A DNA stretch of 29,669 nucleotides, from NCBI GenBank assembly GCA_037384445.1, contig JARRNY010000051.1, positions 1 through 29,669 on the forward strand, read 5' to 3'. The notes beneath the pieces are model-generated. The model was not told the DNA's origin and made no database searches. It saw only the letters and a list, made by a program, of their open reading frames with translations. The position numbers and the translations under genes were made by a program. Shown piece by piece: positions 7,540 through 15,559 of this stretch. How positions within the stretch are numbered: position 1 is the stretch's first letter; every line of letters starts with the position of its first letter. Source of the stretch: Thiodiazotropha sp037384445. GTDB taxonomy: Bacteria > Pseudomonadota > Gammaproteobacteria > Chromatiales > Chromatiaceae.

Positions 7540-10122
7540 TCATTCTGTCTCGGTGGGCGGAGTCTCATCCCCGTCTTCGATCTCATCCGTCTCATCATCG
7601 AGTGATTCCACCCGCTCGATGCCAATCAGTTTCTCCTTCTTGCTGAGGCGAATCATGATCACACCCTGGGTGTTGCGCCCCATGCTGGAGACGTCTGCCA
7701 CCCGGTTACGCACCAAGGTGCCGCCGTCGGTGATCATCATAATCTCCTCATCATCCACCACCTGGACCGCTCCCACCACGGCGCCGTTGCGATCTGAGGT
7801 CTGAATCGAGATGACACCTTGTCCACCACGACCGTGGACCGGATATTCGCTGACGGGTGTGCGTTTGCCGAAACCATTCTCAGTCACAGTCAGCACATCG
7901 CCCCCTGAGGAGACGATCAGAGAGACGACTCGCTGTCCCTCCTCCATTCGAATACCGCGAACACCGCAGGCTGTGCGGCCCATGGCGCGCACCTTCTCCT
8001 CATTGAAACGTACTGCCTTACCGGAACTGGTAAAGAGCAGAATGTCCTGCTGTCCGTCAGTGACAGCAACGCCCACCAGTTTGTCCCCATCGCGCAGGTC
8101 GACCGCAATGATGCCGCTGCTGCGTGGACGTGAGAAGGCCTCAAGCGGGGTCTTCTTCACCGTTCCCGAACTGGTCGCCATGAAGATATAACGATCCCCA
8201 TCGTAGTCACGCACCGGCAGGATGGCGTTGATCTGCTCGTCAGACTCCAGCGGCAACAGATTGACGATCGGTTTGCCACGGGCGTTGCGGCCCGCTTGCG
8301 GCAGTTCATAGACCTTGAGCCAGTAGACCTTACCCTGGTTGGAGAAGCAGAGAATCGTGTCGTGGGTACTGGCGACGAAGAGCTTATCGATGAAATCCTC
8401 GTCCTTAGTCGCTGTCGCAATCTTGCCTTTACCGCCGCGCTTCTGCGCCTGGTAACTGCTGATCGGCTGCGCTTTGGCATAGCCGGCATGCGATAGGGTA
8501 ACGACCACATCCTCCTCGGTGATCAGATCCTCAAGGGTCAGATCAAGGCGGTTCTGGAGGATCTCGGTACGGCGTTCGTCTCCGTACTGTTCACGAATAT
8601 CGACCAGCTCGTCACGAATCACCTGCATCAGGCGATCCGGGCTGCCGAGAATATCAAGCAAGTCCGCAATTATCTGCAGTAACTCCTCGTATTCTTTGAT
8701 AATTTTATCCTGCTCCAGCCCGGTCAGGCGGTGCAGACGCAGGTCCAGGATAGCCTGGGCCTGAACTTCGGTCAGACGGTATCCCTCGGCGGTCAGACCG
8801 AACTCCTCGGTCAGTTCTTCGGGGCGGGTGCTGAAAGCCCCGGCACGCTGGAGCATCGCTTCCACTGCACCGGACTGCCACTTCCGCTCAAGCAGGCTTT
8901 TCTTCGCTTCGGCTGAGTTGGCCGCCTGCTTGATCAGCTGGATCACCTCGTCGATGTTGGCCAGCGCAACCGCAAGCCCCTCCAACACATGCGCCCGATC
9001 CCGCGCTTTGCGCAGTTCGTAGAGTGTGCGGCGGGTCACCACCTCGCGACGGTGGCGAATAAAGAACTCCAGCAGTTGCTTGAGGTTGAGCAAGCGCGGG
9101 CGGCCATCGACCAGGGCCACCATATTGATGCCAAAGACACTCTGCATCGCAGTCTGCTGGAAGAGATTGTTGAGCACCACCTCAGCCACTTCACCGCGAC
9201 GCAGTTCGATGACGATGCGCATGCCGTCCTTGTCGGACTCGTCGCGCAGTTCAGTGATGCCCTCGATGCGCTTCTCCTTCACCAGTTCGGCGATCTTCTC
9301 GATCAGACGCGCCTTGTTGACCTGGTAGGGCAGCTCGTGGACGAGAATGGTCTGCTTGCCGTTGGCGGGATCGGTCTCAATCTCGGTGCGGGCGCGCATA
9401 TAGATACGACCACGCCCGGTGTGATAGGCCTCATGGATACCGGTGGCACCGTTGATGATGCCGGCTGTCGGGAAATCGGGCCCCGGCAGGTAGCTCATCA
9501 ACTGTTCAATCGTAATCGCCGGAGTATCGATCACCGCCACACAGGCATTGATCACCTCGGTCAGATTGTGCGGCGGCACATTGGTCGCCATGCCCACCGC
9601 GATACCGGCGGAGCCGTTGATCAGCAGGTTGGGGATGCGCGCCGGCAACACGGAGGGCTCTTTCTCCGTGTCATCGTAGTTGGCGACGAAATCGACCGTC
9701 TCCTTGTCCAGATCGTCCAGCATGGTCTGGGCGATCTTGGCCATGCGCACCTCGGTGTAACGCATGGCGGCAGGCGAGTCGCCATCGACCGAACCGAAGT
9801 TGCCTTGGCCATCGACCAGCATGTAGCGCATGCTGAAGGGCTGGGCCATACGCACGATGGTGTCGTAGACAGCGGTGTCGCCGTGAGGATGGTATTTACC
9901 GATGACGTCACCGACGATACGGGCAGACTTCTTATAGGCCTTGTTCCAGTCGTTGCCCAATTCGTTCATGGCGTAGAGGACACGCCGGTGAACCGGTTTC
10001 AGGCCGTCCCGCACATCGGGGAGGGCTCGACCCACAATCACGCTCATGGCGTAATCGAGGTAGGATTGCCGCATCTCATCTTCGAGATTGACAGGTAGGA
10101 CTTCTTTAGCAAACTCGCTCAT
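7540..10122 (-). CDS. gyrA: DNA gyrase subunit A
   Basis: Breakage-reunion subunit of DNA gyrase, 860 residues. The catalytic tyrosine is Tyr122 in AAMRYTEVRM. The quinolone-resistance region reads GKYHPHGDTAVYDTIVR, with Thr83 and Asp87 by E. coli numbering. Thr83 (Ser in E. coli, Thr in P. aeruginosa) is a natural wild-type state and not by itself a sign of resistance. The GyrA box QKRGGKGK, needed to wrap DNA, distinguishes it from ParC. The C-terminal beta-pinwheel repeats follow, ending in an acidic tail (DDETDEIEDGDETPPTETE). It is the first gene of the minus-strand cluster; a candidate promoter and a leader hairpin lie just upstream. Confidence 0.98.
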   Translation of the reverse strand: MSEFAKEVLPVNLEDEMRQSYLDYAMSVIVGRALPDVRDGLKPVHRRVLYAMNELGNDWNKAYKKSARIVGDVIGKYHPHGDTAVYDTIVRMAQPFSMRYMLVDGQGNFGSVDGDSPAAMRYTEVRMAKIAQTMLDDLDKETVDFVANYDDTEKEPSVLPARIPNLLINGSAGIAVGMATNVPPHNLTEVINACVAVIDTPAITIEQLMSYLPGPDFPTAGIINGATGIHEAYHTGRGRIYMRARTEIETDPANGKQTILVHELPYQVNKARLIEKIAELVKEKRIEGITELRDESDKDGMRIVIELRRGEVAEVVLNNLFQQTAMQSVFGINMVALVDGRPRLLNLKQLLEFFIRHRREVVTRRTLYELRKARDRAHVLEGLAVALANIDEVIQLIKQAANSAEAKKSLLERKWQSGAVEAMLQRAGAFSTRPEELTEEFGLTAEGYRLTEVQAQAILDLRLHRLTGLEQDKIIKEYEELLQIIADLLDILGSPDRLMQVIRDELVDIREQYGDERRTEILQNRLDLTLEDLITEEDVVVTLSHAGYAKAQPISSYQAQKRGGKGKIATATKDEDFIDKLFVASTHDTILCFSNQGKVYWLKVYELPQAGRNARGKPIVNLLPLESDEQINAILPVRDYDGDRYIFMATSSGTVKKTPLEAFSRPRSSGIIAVDLRDGDKLVGVAVTDGQQDILLFTSSGKAVRFNEEKVRAMGRTACGVRGIRMEEGQRVVSLIVSSGGDVLTVTENGFGKRTPVSEYPVHGRGGQGVISIQTSDRNGAVVGAVQVVDDEEIMMITDGGTLVRNRVADVSSMGRNTQGVIMIRLSKKEKLIGIERVESLDDETDEIEDGDETPPTETE

Positions 10123-10146
10123 AAGCTATGTGATATCTTCGATCCC

Positions 10147-10168
10147 GCCTCAGACGATTCTGTGAGGC
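10147..10168 (-). other. Hairpin in the gyrA leader
   Basis: Inverted repeat GCCTCA/TGAGGC (10147-10152 and 10163-10168) with a 10-nt loop, about 25 bases upstream of the gyrA start. It would form in the 5' untranslated RNA if transcription begins near 10182. No function can be assigned; no T-run follows in the gyrA direction. Confidence 0.35.
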
Positions 10169-10188
10169 GTCAGAAAAAAGGGGAGTGT

Positions 10189-10216
10189 ACCATAACCCCC
10201 CTACTGCCGCTGTATA
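10189..10216 (-). promoter_or_regulatory. Candidate sigma-70 promoter for gyrA
   Basis: Read on the minus strand: TATACA (four of six to TTGACA), a 16-bp spacer, then TATGGT (four of six to TATAAT), placing a start near 10182 and about 60 bases upstream of the gyrA ATG. It begins immediately after the presumed mtnA terminator, as expected for a new transcription unit. The match is moderate and unconfirmed. Confidence 0.35.
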
Positions 10217-10239
10217 AAAAAACGCCGGAAAGCGGGTTT
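10216..10239 (-). terminator. Rho-independent terminator after mtnA
   Basis: On the minus strand the sequence AAACCCG-CTTTC-CGGCGTTT forms a seven-pair stem with one bulged C, followed by a continuous T-run of seven. It starts 15 bases past the mtnA stop codon and ends just before the gyrA promoter region, separating the two same-strand genes. Confidence 0.65.
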
Positions 10240-10253
10240 CAGGGCGTCTCAGA

Positions 10254-11318
10254 TCAATCCGCCATGAGCTTTTGCATCTTTTTCTCATTTGGCGAAACCA
10301 CAACGCCCTTCTCCGTGACAATGGCATCGACCAGCTCCGCTGGCGTCACGTCGAAAACCGGATTCCACGCCTCCGCTCCGTCAGCCGCCACCCGCTGGCC
10401 AGCGCAGCAGAGCAGTTCGTCGCCCTCGCGCACTTCAATCGGAATCTGCTCGCCACTGGCAAGCTGCATGTCGATGGTGGAGGTTGGCGCCGCCACCATG
10501 ACCTTGACCCCGTGGTGCTTGGCAGCCAGCGCCAGCGTATAGGTGCCGATCTTGTTCGCTACGTCGCCATTGGCCGCGATGCGGTCGGAGCCGACGATAA
10601 TCCAGCCAACCCCACCCCGCGCCATCAGACTGGCCGAAGCCCCATCCGCCAGCAGGCTGACCGGGATACGATCGTAGAGCAGCTCCCAGGCGGTGAGGCG
10701 CGAGCCCTGTAGCCAGGGCCGAGTCTCGTCGGCATAGACCCGCTCGATCAGCCCCCGTTCATGCGCTGCACGAATCACCCCCAGAGCCGTACCATACCCC
10801 CCCGTCGCCAGTGCGCCCGCATTACAGTGCGTGATGACGCAGGTGGGCGACTCGATCAACGCGGCACCGAGCTGACCCATATGGCGATTGGCGTCGATAT
10901 CCTGTTGATGGATCGCCTTCGCCTCCTCAAGCACATGTGGCGTAGGGTCCTCAGCGTCCGGCAGTTGCTCGATCAGCTTTGCCATTCGCTCCAAGGCCCA
11001 GAAGAGGTTGACTGCCGTGGGACGCGATTGACGCAAAACCTCCATATCCCCAGACAGCGCAGCTTTCCAGCCCGATCCCGCCTGACGAAACCCCTGCTGC
11101 ACCGCCAGCACCACACCATAAGCAGCGGTGATGCCGATGGCCGGGGCGCCACGCACCACCATCTGCCGAATGGCGTCAGCCACAGCGGGCGCTGTGGTTA
11201 ACGCCAGGTAGTCGGTACGCTGAGGAAGATAGCGCTGATCAAGCAGAAACAGACCTCCCGCTTGCCAGACAATCGCATGATCCGGTGAGGCCTGGGGGGT
11301 TGCAGGCGTTGCATCCAT
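10254..11318 (-). CDS. mtnA: S-methyl-5-thioribose-1-phosphate isomerase
   Basis: Isomerises methylthioribose-1-phosphate to methylthioribulose-1-phosphate in the methionine salvage pathway. From ATG 11318 it has 354 residues, a normal length. Signatures are VVRGAPAIGITAAYG (54-68), THCNAGALATGGYGTALG with the catalytic Cys165, and GSDRIAANGDVANKIGTY with the catalytic Asp245. These key residues separate true MtnA from eIF2B-like relatives. A GTG at 11345 would add nine residues, but ATG 11318 has GAGGTAG about 8-10 bases upstream. It diverges from the mtaD-type gene, as in P. aeruginosa, where methylthioadenosine is first deaminated. The other enzymes of the pathway are not in this window. 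Confidence 0.93.
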   Translation of the reverse strand: MDATPATPQASPDHAIVWQAGGLFLLDQRYLPQRTDYLALTTAPAVADAIRQMVVRGAPAIGITAAYGVVLAVQQGFRQAGSGWKAALSGDMEVLRQSRPTAVNLFWALERMAKLIEQLPDAEDPTPHVLEEAKAIHQQDIDANRHMGQLGAALIESPTCVITHCNAGALATGGYGTALGVIRAAHERGLIERVYADETRPWLQGSRLTAWELLYDRIPVSLLADGASASLMARGGVGWIIVGSDRIAANGDVANKIGTYTLALAAKHHGVKVMVAAPTSTIDMQLASGEQIPIEVREGDELLCCAGQRVAADGAEAWNPVFDVTPAELVDAIVTEKGVVVSPNEKKMQKLMAD

Positions 11319-11345
11319 AATTTTGACTACCTCGGAAAATATCAC

Positions 11346-11482
11346 TTCAGCGCTGGAGAAAATTCTGCCGAATGCGCCGAAGTCGGTGAAAACATGAAAC
11401 TTTCATTGCGGGAACAACACGACTTTGCGTACCCTGCACAATCTGCATAGTTTACGTTAACCCAGAAGCGGAAAGACAACCC
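11346..11482. promoter_or_regulatory. Divergent intergenic region, mtnA / mtaD
   Basis: These 137 bases separate two divergent start regions and must hold promoters for both. I see a small inverted repeat ATGAAA-C-TTTCAT near 11394 and no strong -35/-10 pair. No riboswitch fold was recognised. GGAAAG just before 11483 is the ribosome-binding site of the plus-strand gene. Confidence 0.4.
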
Positions 11483-12802
11483 ATGTCAGAAAAGGTCGAT
11501 CTACTGCTACATGCCCGCTGGATCATTCCGGTGGTACCGGAAAATCAGGTCCTCGAACACCACAGTCTGGCCATCAGAGACGGTCGCATCGTCGGTCTGA
11601 TACCCACCCAGGAAGCCGCCAGCGCCTTTCTGGCCGAGACAGAAAGAGAGCTGCCGCAACACGCTCTGATCCCGGGCCTGATCAACAGCCATACCCATGC
11701 CTCCATGTCCCTGCTGCGTGGCCTGGCCGACGATCTGCCACTGATGACCTGGCTCAATGAACACATCTGGCCTGCCGAAGGGCGCTGGATCAGCGAGGAG
11801 TTCATTCAGGATGGCAGCCAATTGGCGATTGCCGAGATGCTGCTTGGCGGCACCACCTGCTTCAACGATATGTACTTCTTCCCCGATGTGACCGGCCGGG
11901 TGGCGGATGCCGCCGGAATCCGCGCCGTGGTGGGATTGATCGCTATCGACTTTCCCTCGGTCTGGGCCAGCGATGGCGACGAGTATCTGCACAAAGGTTT
12001 GCAGGTCCATGATCAATTCCGTAACCACCCCCTGATTCATACCGCCTTCGCACCCCACGCCCCCTACTCTGTTGCCGACCCGGTGCTGGAGCGTATCCGG
12101 GTGCTGGCAGACGAGCTGGATATCCCCATCCATATCCATCTCCACGAGACCAATGATGAGATCGTGCAGAGTCTGCAGCATCACGACAGCCGTCCTATGG
12201 CGCGCCTGCAGCGGCTGGGACTGCTCTCTCCCTCACTGATGGCGATTCATATGACCCATCTGGAGGATAGCGAGATCGAGACCTTTGCCGCCTCCGGCGG
12301 ACATGTGGTGCACTGTCCCGAGTCGAACCTGAAGCTCGCCAGCGGTTTCTGCCCGGTACACCGCCTGATGCAGGCTGGGATCAACGTGGCGCTAGGCACC
12401 GATGGCGCTGCCAGCAACAACGACCTGAATATGTTCAGCGAAATGCACACCGCCGCCCTGCTGGGCAAAGGTGTCGCTGGCGACGCCAGTGCACTACCCG
12501 CCGCCAGCGCACTCTCCATGGCCACGATCAACGGTGCCCGGGCGCTCGGACTGGAACAGGAAACGGGCTCGCTTGAGGTGGGTAAATCAGCCGATCTGGT
12601 GGCCGTAGCGCTTGACCGGGTGGGGAGCCAGCCTCTCTACCATCCCATCTCACAGCTGGTCTATGCCTGCGGGCGCGAACAGGTAGATCACGTCTGGGTG
12701 GCCGGTCGACAACTGGTCAGCGATGGCAACCTGACCACCCTCGACAGTGATCGTCTGCTCAAGCGGGCCGCCTATTGGCAGCAGAAAATAGCCAACACCT
12801 GA
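11483..12802 (+). CDS. mtaD: 5-methylthioadenosine/S-adenosylhomocysteine deaminase-type amidohydrolase
   Basis: TRZ/ATZ family amidohydrolase of 439 residues, predicted to deaminate methylthioadenosine to methylthioinosine (and possibly SAH). Metal-binding and catalytic motifs are GLINSHTHASMSLLRG (His70, His72), IHIHLHETNDE, IHMTHLEDSE and LGTDGAASNNDLNMF with the conserved Asp. The C-terminal beta-domain segment SLEVGKSADLVAV is typical of the superfamily. GGAAAG precedes ATG 11483. Pairing with divergent mtnA matches P. aeruginosa PA3169/PA3170, where MTA goes through methylthioinosine; that supports the substrate call, although sequence alone cannot exclude related aminohydrolase activities. 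Confidence 0.88.
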   Translation: MSEKVDLLLHARWIIPVVPENQVLEHHSLAIRDGRIVGLIPTQEAASAFLAETERELPQHALIPGLINSHTHASMSLLRGLADDLPLMTWLNEHIWPAEGRWISEEFIQDGSQLAIAEMLLGGTTCFNDMYFFPDVTGRVADAAGIRAVVGLIAIDFPSVWASDGDEYLHKGLQVHDQFRNHPLIHTAFAPHAPYSVADPVLERIRVLADELDIPIHIHLHETNDEIVQSLQHHDSRPMARLQRLGLLSPSLMAIHMTHLEDSEIETFAASGGHVVHCPESNLKLASGFCPVHRLMQAGINVALGTDGAASNNDLNMFSEMHTAALLGKGVAGDASALPAASALSMATINGARALGLEQETGSLEVGKSADLVAVALDRVGSQPLYHPISQLVYACGREQVDHVWVAGRQLVSDGNLTTLDSDRLLKRAAYWQQKIANT

Positions 12803-12892
12803 TCGGCTGTGGACTCAGGGATCGTCAATCCGCTGCAGCTTCGTGTACCCTAATAGCCCGACACTTCAGAACCCCGTAGCACAGGCAGTCAC

Positions 12893-13606
12893 ATGAGCCA
12901 GGAACAGATCAACGTCGACCATGCGGAAGTCAGCAAATTCGAGGAGCTGGCCGCCCGCTGGTGGGACACGCACAGCGAATTCAAACCCCTGCACGAGATC
13001 AACCCATTGCGACTCGGCTATATCGACGGGCTGACCTCCCTGGCGGGAAAAAAGGTACTCGATGTCGGCTGTGGTGGCGGCATCCTCTCCGAGAGCATGG
13101 CGGCCAAAGGCGCAGATGTCACCGGCATCGACATGGGAGAGGCGCCGCTGCAAGTCGCCCGTCTGCATCTACTGGAATCGGGGCTGGACGTGCATTACGA
13201 CCGAATCCCCGTCGAGCGCCTCGCGGCCGAACAGCCCGAGTCCTTCGACGTGGTGACCTGCATGGAGATGCTGGAGCATGTCCCTGACCCCGCTTCGGTG
13301 ATCGAGGCCTGCAGCCGGTTGGTCAAACCGGGTGGGCATGTCATCTTCTCCACCATCAACCGTAATCCGAAATCCTATCTCTTCGCCATCGTCGGCGCCG
13401 AGTATCTGCTCAAGCTGCTACCCAAAGGCACCCACGACTTCGCCAAATTCATCCGTCCCTCGGAGCTTTACGGCTGGATCCGTCGCACCCCACTACGCAG
13501 TCTCGACATCACCGGCCTGAGTTACAATCCACTGACACGCGTCTACTCCCTGAGCTCTGATGTGGATGTCAACTACATGATTGCCACTCAGAAACCCACA
13601 GAATGA
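12893..13606 (+). CDS. ubiG: Ubiquinone biosynthesis O-methyltransferase
   Basis: SAM-dependent methyltransferase performing both O-methylations of ubiquinone synthesis at the inner face of the membrane. It is 237 residues, the family length. The N-terminal EELAARWWDTHSEFKPLHEINPLRLGYI is highly characteristic of UbiG. SAM motif I is VLDVGCGGGILSESMA (55-70), the acidic end of beta-2 is TGIDMGE, and VTCMEMLEHVPDP follows. KPGGHVIFSTINRNPKSYLFAIVGAEYLL is the membrane-interaction region of UbiG. The stop codon overlaps the next gene's start as ATGA, so the pair is probably co-translated. Presence of UbiG implies a ubiquinone-using respiratory chain. Confidence 0.96.
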   Translation: MSQEQINVDHAEVSKFEELAARWWDTHSEFKPLHEINPLRLGYIDGLTSLAGKKVLDVGCGGGILSESMAAKGADVTGIDMGEAPLQVARLHLLESGLDVHYDRIPVERLAAEQPESFDVVTCMEMLEHVPDPASVIEACSRLVKPGGHVIFSTINRNPKSYLFAIVGAEYLLKLLPKGTHDFAKFIRPSELYGWIRRTPLRSLDITGLSYNPLTRVYSLSSDVDVNYMIATQKPTE

Positions 13607-14250
13607 CAACCTGCGTGCTCTTCGATCTGGACGGTACCTTTGCCGATACCGCCCCAGACCTCTACGCCGCTTTCAGCCATCTGCTCTCAACGATGGACCG
13701 CTCGCCGATTCCCTACGAGGATTTTCGCGCCTCGGTCTCCCATGGCAGCCAGGCAATGCTGAAGGCCGGTCTGGGCATCACGCCGGAGGATCCTGACTTT
13801 CAGACCCTACAGCGAGCTTTTCTCGACTTCTACCGAGCAAATATCGCCGTCCATACCCGTCTTTTCGAGGGCATGGAAAGCCTGCTGGAGACCCTGGAAA
13901 ACAGTGCCATCGCCTGGGGCATCGTCACCAACAAACCAAGCTATCTGACCGATCCCCTGATGCAAGAACTCGGGCTACAGCAACGAGCCGGCGCGATTAT
14001 CAGCGGTGATACAACAGACCATGCCAAACCTCACCCCGAGCCGATCCTGCACGCCTGCCGGCTGGTCAACGCCAACCCTGCCGAGACCATCTATGTGGGC
14101 GATGCCGAACGAGACATCGAGGCAGGCCGCAATGCGGGCACCCGCACCCTGATCGCCCGCTTCGGCTATCTCTCCAAAGAAGACAGACCCGATGAGTGGC
14201 AAGCCGACGGCAGTATCGAGCAACCGCTCGATCTGCTGCGCTGGCTCTGA
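13603..14250 (+). CDS. mupP: HAD phosphatase, Gph family; probable MupP (MurNAc-6-phosphate phosphatase)
   Basis: HAD-superfamily phosphatase of 215 residues. Motif I is VLFDLDGTFADTAPDL (nucleophile Asp8, acid/base Asp10), motif II GIVTNKPSYL, motif III the Lys of KPHPEPILHA, and motif IV YVGDAERDIEAGRNAG. Automatic pipelines usually call it phosphoglycolate phosphatase. The ubiG-phosphatase-yciK order, however, is that of Pseudomonas PA3171-PA3173, and the middle gene there was shown to be MupP, which dephosphorylates MurNAc-6-phosphate in peptidoglycan recycling. Family membership is clear; the substrate is inferred from synteny, and phosphoglycolate remains possible. It overlaps ubiG by four bases. 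Confidence 0.82.
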   Translation: MTTCVLFDLDGTFADTAPDLYAAFSHLLSTMDRSPIPYEDFRASVSHGSQAMLKAGLGITPEDPDFQTLQRAFLDFYRANIAVHTRLFEGMESLLETLENSAIAWGIVTNKPSYLTDPLMQELGLQQRAGAIISGDTTDHAKPHPEPILHACRLVNANPAETIYVGDAERDIEAGRNAGTRTLIARFGYLSKEDRPDEWQADGSIEQPLDLLRWL

Positions 14251-14295
14251 GCAGACAGATAGACGCTTATCAATTCCACCCTACTGCGCACCGGG

Positions 14296-14301
14296 TATAA
14301 T
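14296..14301 (+). promoter_or_regulatory. Candidate -10 element for yciK
   Basis: A perfect TATAAT 30 bases upstream of the yciK ATG, in the 81-bp gap after the phosphatase gene. No good -35 is present at 16-18 bases upstream (closest ATTCCA or TTCCAC), so an activator-dependent or weak promoter is more likely. Confidence 0.35.
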
Positions 14302-14331
14302 GCTGCCGAAATCATCACAACAGGAAACCAC

Positions 14332-15069
14332 ATGCCGGACTATCAGCCGCCGAAAGATCTTTTGAAATCCCGCAATATCCTGGTGACCGGAGCCGGCAGT
14401 GGCATCGGGCGGGCTGTGGCAAAGGCCTTTGCGGAACATGGCGCCACTGTGATTCTGCTGGGGCGTACGCAAAGCAAGCTCGAAGAGACCTACGATGCCA
14501 TCGAGTCGGCTGGCTGGCCGACACCTGCCTTGATCCCTTTCAACCTTGAAAAAGCGCCGGCTGAGGATTACCTCGCGCTGGGGCAGACCCTGTTAAACGA
14601 ATTCGGCGTCCTGCACGGGCTGGTGCACTGTGCGGCAAAATTGTCGCTACTGAGCCGCATCGACGACTACGATGTGAAGACTTGGAACACGGTCATCCAG
14701 GTCAATCTGACCGCCCCCTTTTTGCTGACTCAGGCCTGTCTGCCCCTGATGCGAAAATCTGAGGAGGCTTCGATCATTTTTACATCGGATCGCATTGGCC
14801 GAAAAGGAAAGGCCTATTGGGGGGCCTATGGGGTATCCAAATCCGGCATCGAGGGCTTGATGGAAACCCTGGCCGACGAACTGGAGAACAGTCAGATCCG
14901 GGTCAACAGCATTGCGCCGGAACCGACCCAGACAGCGCTACGGGCCTGGGCCTTCCCCGGGGAAGACCCGAGGAAACTGCCTCTTCCTGAAGCCTGTGTT
15001 TCCAACTACCTCTACTTGGCAGGCCCCGACAGTAGTGGATTGACCGGACAGCGCTTCGAGAACGACTGA
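14332..15069 (+). CDS. yciK: YciK-family short-chain dehydrogenase/reductase
   Basis: Classical SDR oxidoreductase of 245 residues, cytoplasmic. The cofactor motif TGAGSGIG is at 19-26, NLTAPFLLTQACLPLMRKS contains the structural Asn, Ser152 is in IIFTSDRIGRKG, and the catalytic YGVSK is Tyr166/Lys170. The TSDRIGRKGKAYWGAYGVSK stretch and the SIAPEPTQTALRAWAFPGEDP tail are typical of YciK. An Arg follows the first beta-alpha-beta (ILLGRTQSKLEE), favouring NADP(H). The physiological substrate of YciK is unknown. AGGAAA precedes the ATG. It follows ubiG and the phosphatase as in Pseudomonas, with an 81-bp gap that may hold its own promoter. Confidence 0.88.
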   Translation: MPDYQPPKDLLKSRNILVTGAGSGIGRAVAKAFAEHGATVILLGRTQSKLEETYDAIESAGWPTPALIPFNLEKAPAEDYLALGQTLLNEFGVLHGLVHCAAKLSLLSRIDDYDVKTWNTVIQVNLTAPFLLTQACLPLMRKSEEASIIFTSDRIGRKGKAYWGAYGVSKSGIEGLMETLADELENSQIRVNSIAPEPTQTALRAWAFPGEDPRKLPLPEACVSNYLYLAGPDSSGLTGQRFEND

Positions 15070-15084
15070 CCCCGTCCATCTGCC

Positions 15085-15270
15085 TCAGAAATATTTGCCA
15101 TAGTTGTCCTGGAAGTCATCAATGAGAAGCTCCCGGGCCAACATGGCTTGATAGGCTTCGGTATATGTCCGTGAATCTTTGTGCTGGGGGGCCATCGTCT
15201 GCTCCCGCTCTACCGCACGCTCACCTCTTCCCTGAGTTTCAAATTTCGATTTTGAAACTCTTCCGTTCAT
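15085..15270 (-). CDS. Small hypothetical protein, 61 aa
   Basis: I do not recognise this protein. The N-terminal half is basic and polar (MNGRVSKSKFETQGRGERAVE). The C-terminal half reads AYQAMLARELLIDDFQDNYGKYF and looks like an amphipathic helix with an aromatic end. It has no signal peptide, membrane segment or cysteine. A strong Shine-Dalgarno match, AGGGGAA, lies six to seven bases before ATG 15270, the main reason to believe in it. It converges with yciK, the two stops being 16 bases apart. The upstream region is AT-rich and unlike its neighbours. Confidence 0.5.
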   Translation of the reverse strand: MNGRVSKSKFETQGRGERAVEREQTMAPQHKDSRTYTEAYQAMLARELLIDDFQDNYGKYF

Positions 15271-15559
15271 TCGATTCCCCTGGTACTTTTATTTTTTCTA
15301 GGCTCCCCTAGTTTAGCTGGGATTAAGCTAACCTTAAGTGTATCCCTAAATCTTTTTTATTGCGCCAAGCGGGTTTTAATAATTCCAATCCGTTTTCTTT
15401 ATTTAAAAGTGCAGATTCCATCTCATTGTCAACTGGCACTACGACATCGGATGTTGATGTCTCAGTAAAAGTGTCAGTAATATGCCCTTGGCTATAATTC
15501 ATCCGATGAATAACCAAAAAGACCCACTTCAGCTTTCGCATCTCCGAAGGAGGCACGAC
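15271..15559. other. AT-rich intergenic region with divergent signals
   Basis: These 289 bases lie between the small minus-strand gene and the PA2779-like gene. They hold the plus-strand promoter annotated separately and T-rich stretches around 15290-15300 and 15350-15395. An open minus-strand frame (15323-15502 from its inner ATG, 59 residues) lacks a ribosome-binding site and covers the plus-strand promoter, so I do not call it a gene. Confidence 0.4.
15471..15498 (+). promoter_or_regulatory. Sigma-70 promoter for the PA2779/PA2778-like pair
   Basis: -35 GTGTCA (15471-15476, four of six), 16-bp spacer, -10 TATAAT (15493-15498, six of six). The predicted start near 15505 leaves a leader of about 55 bases to the PA2779-like ATG. 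It is the best promoter match I found in the window. Confidence 0.6.

Noticed and set aside
10034..10073. Thr83 in GyrA as a quinolone-resistance mutation
   Set aside because: Thr at this position is wild type in several gammaproteobacteria such as P. aeruginosa; Asp87 is unchanged.
8989..10098. Long plus-strand open frame of 369 codons
   Set aside because: It is the antisense shadow of gyrA, rich in His/Asp/Val as expected from reverse translation of a GC-rich gene.
15323..15556. Minus-strand open frame of 77 codons upstream of the PA2779-like gene
   Set aside because: No ribosome-binding site, AT-rich with poor coding character, and it lies over the best sigma-70 promoter of the window on the other strand.
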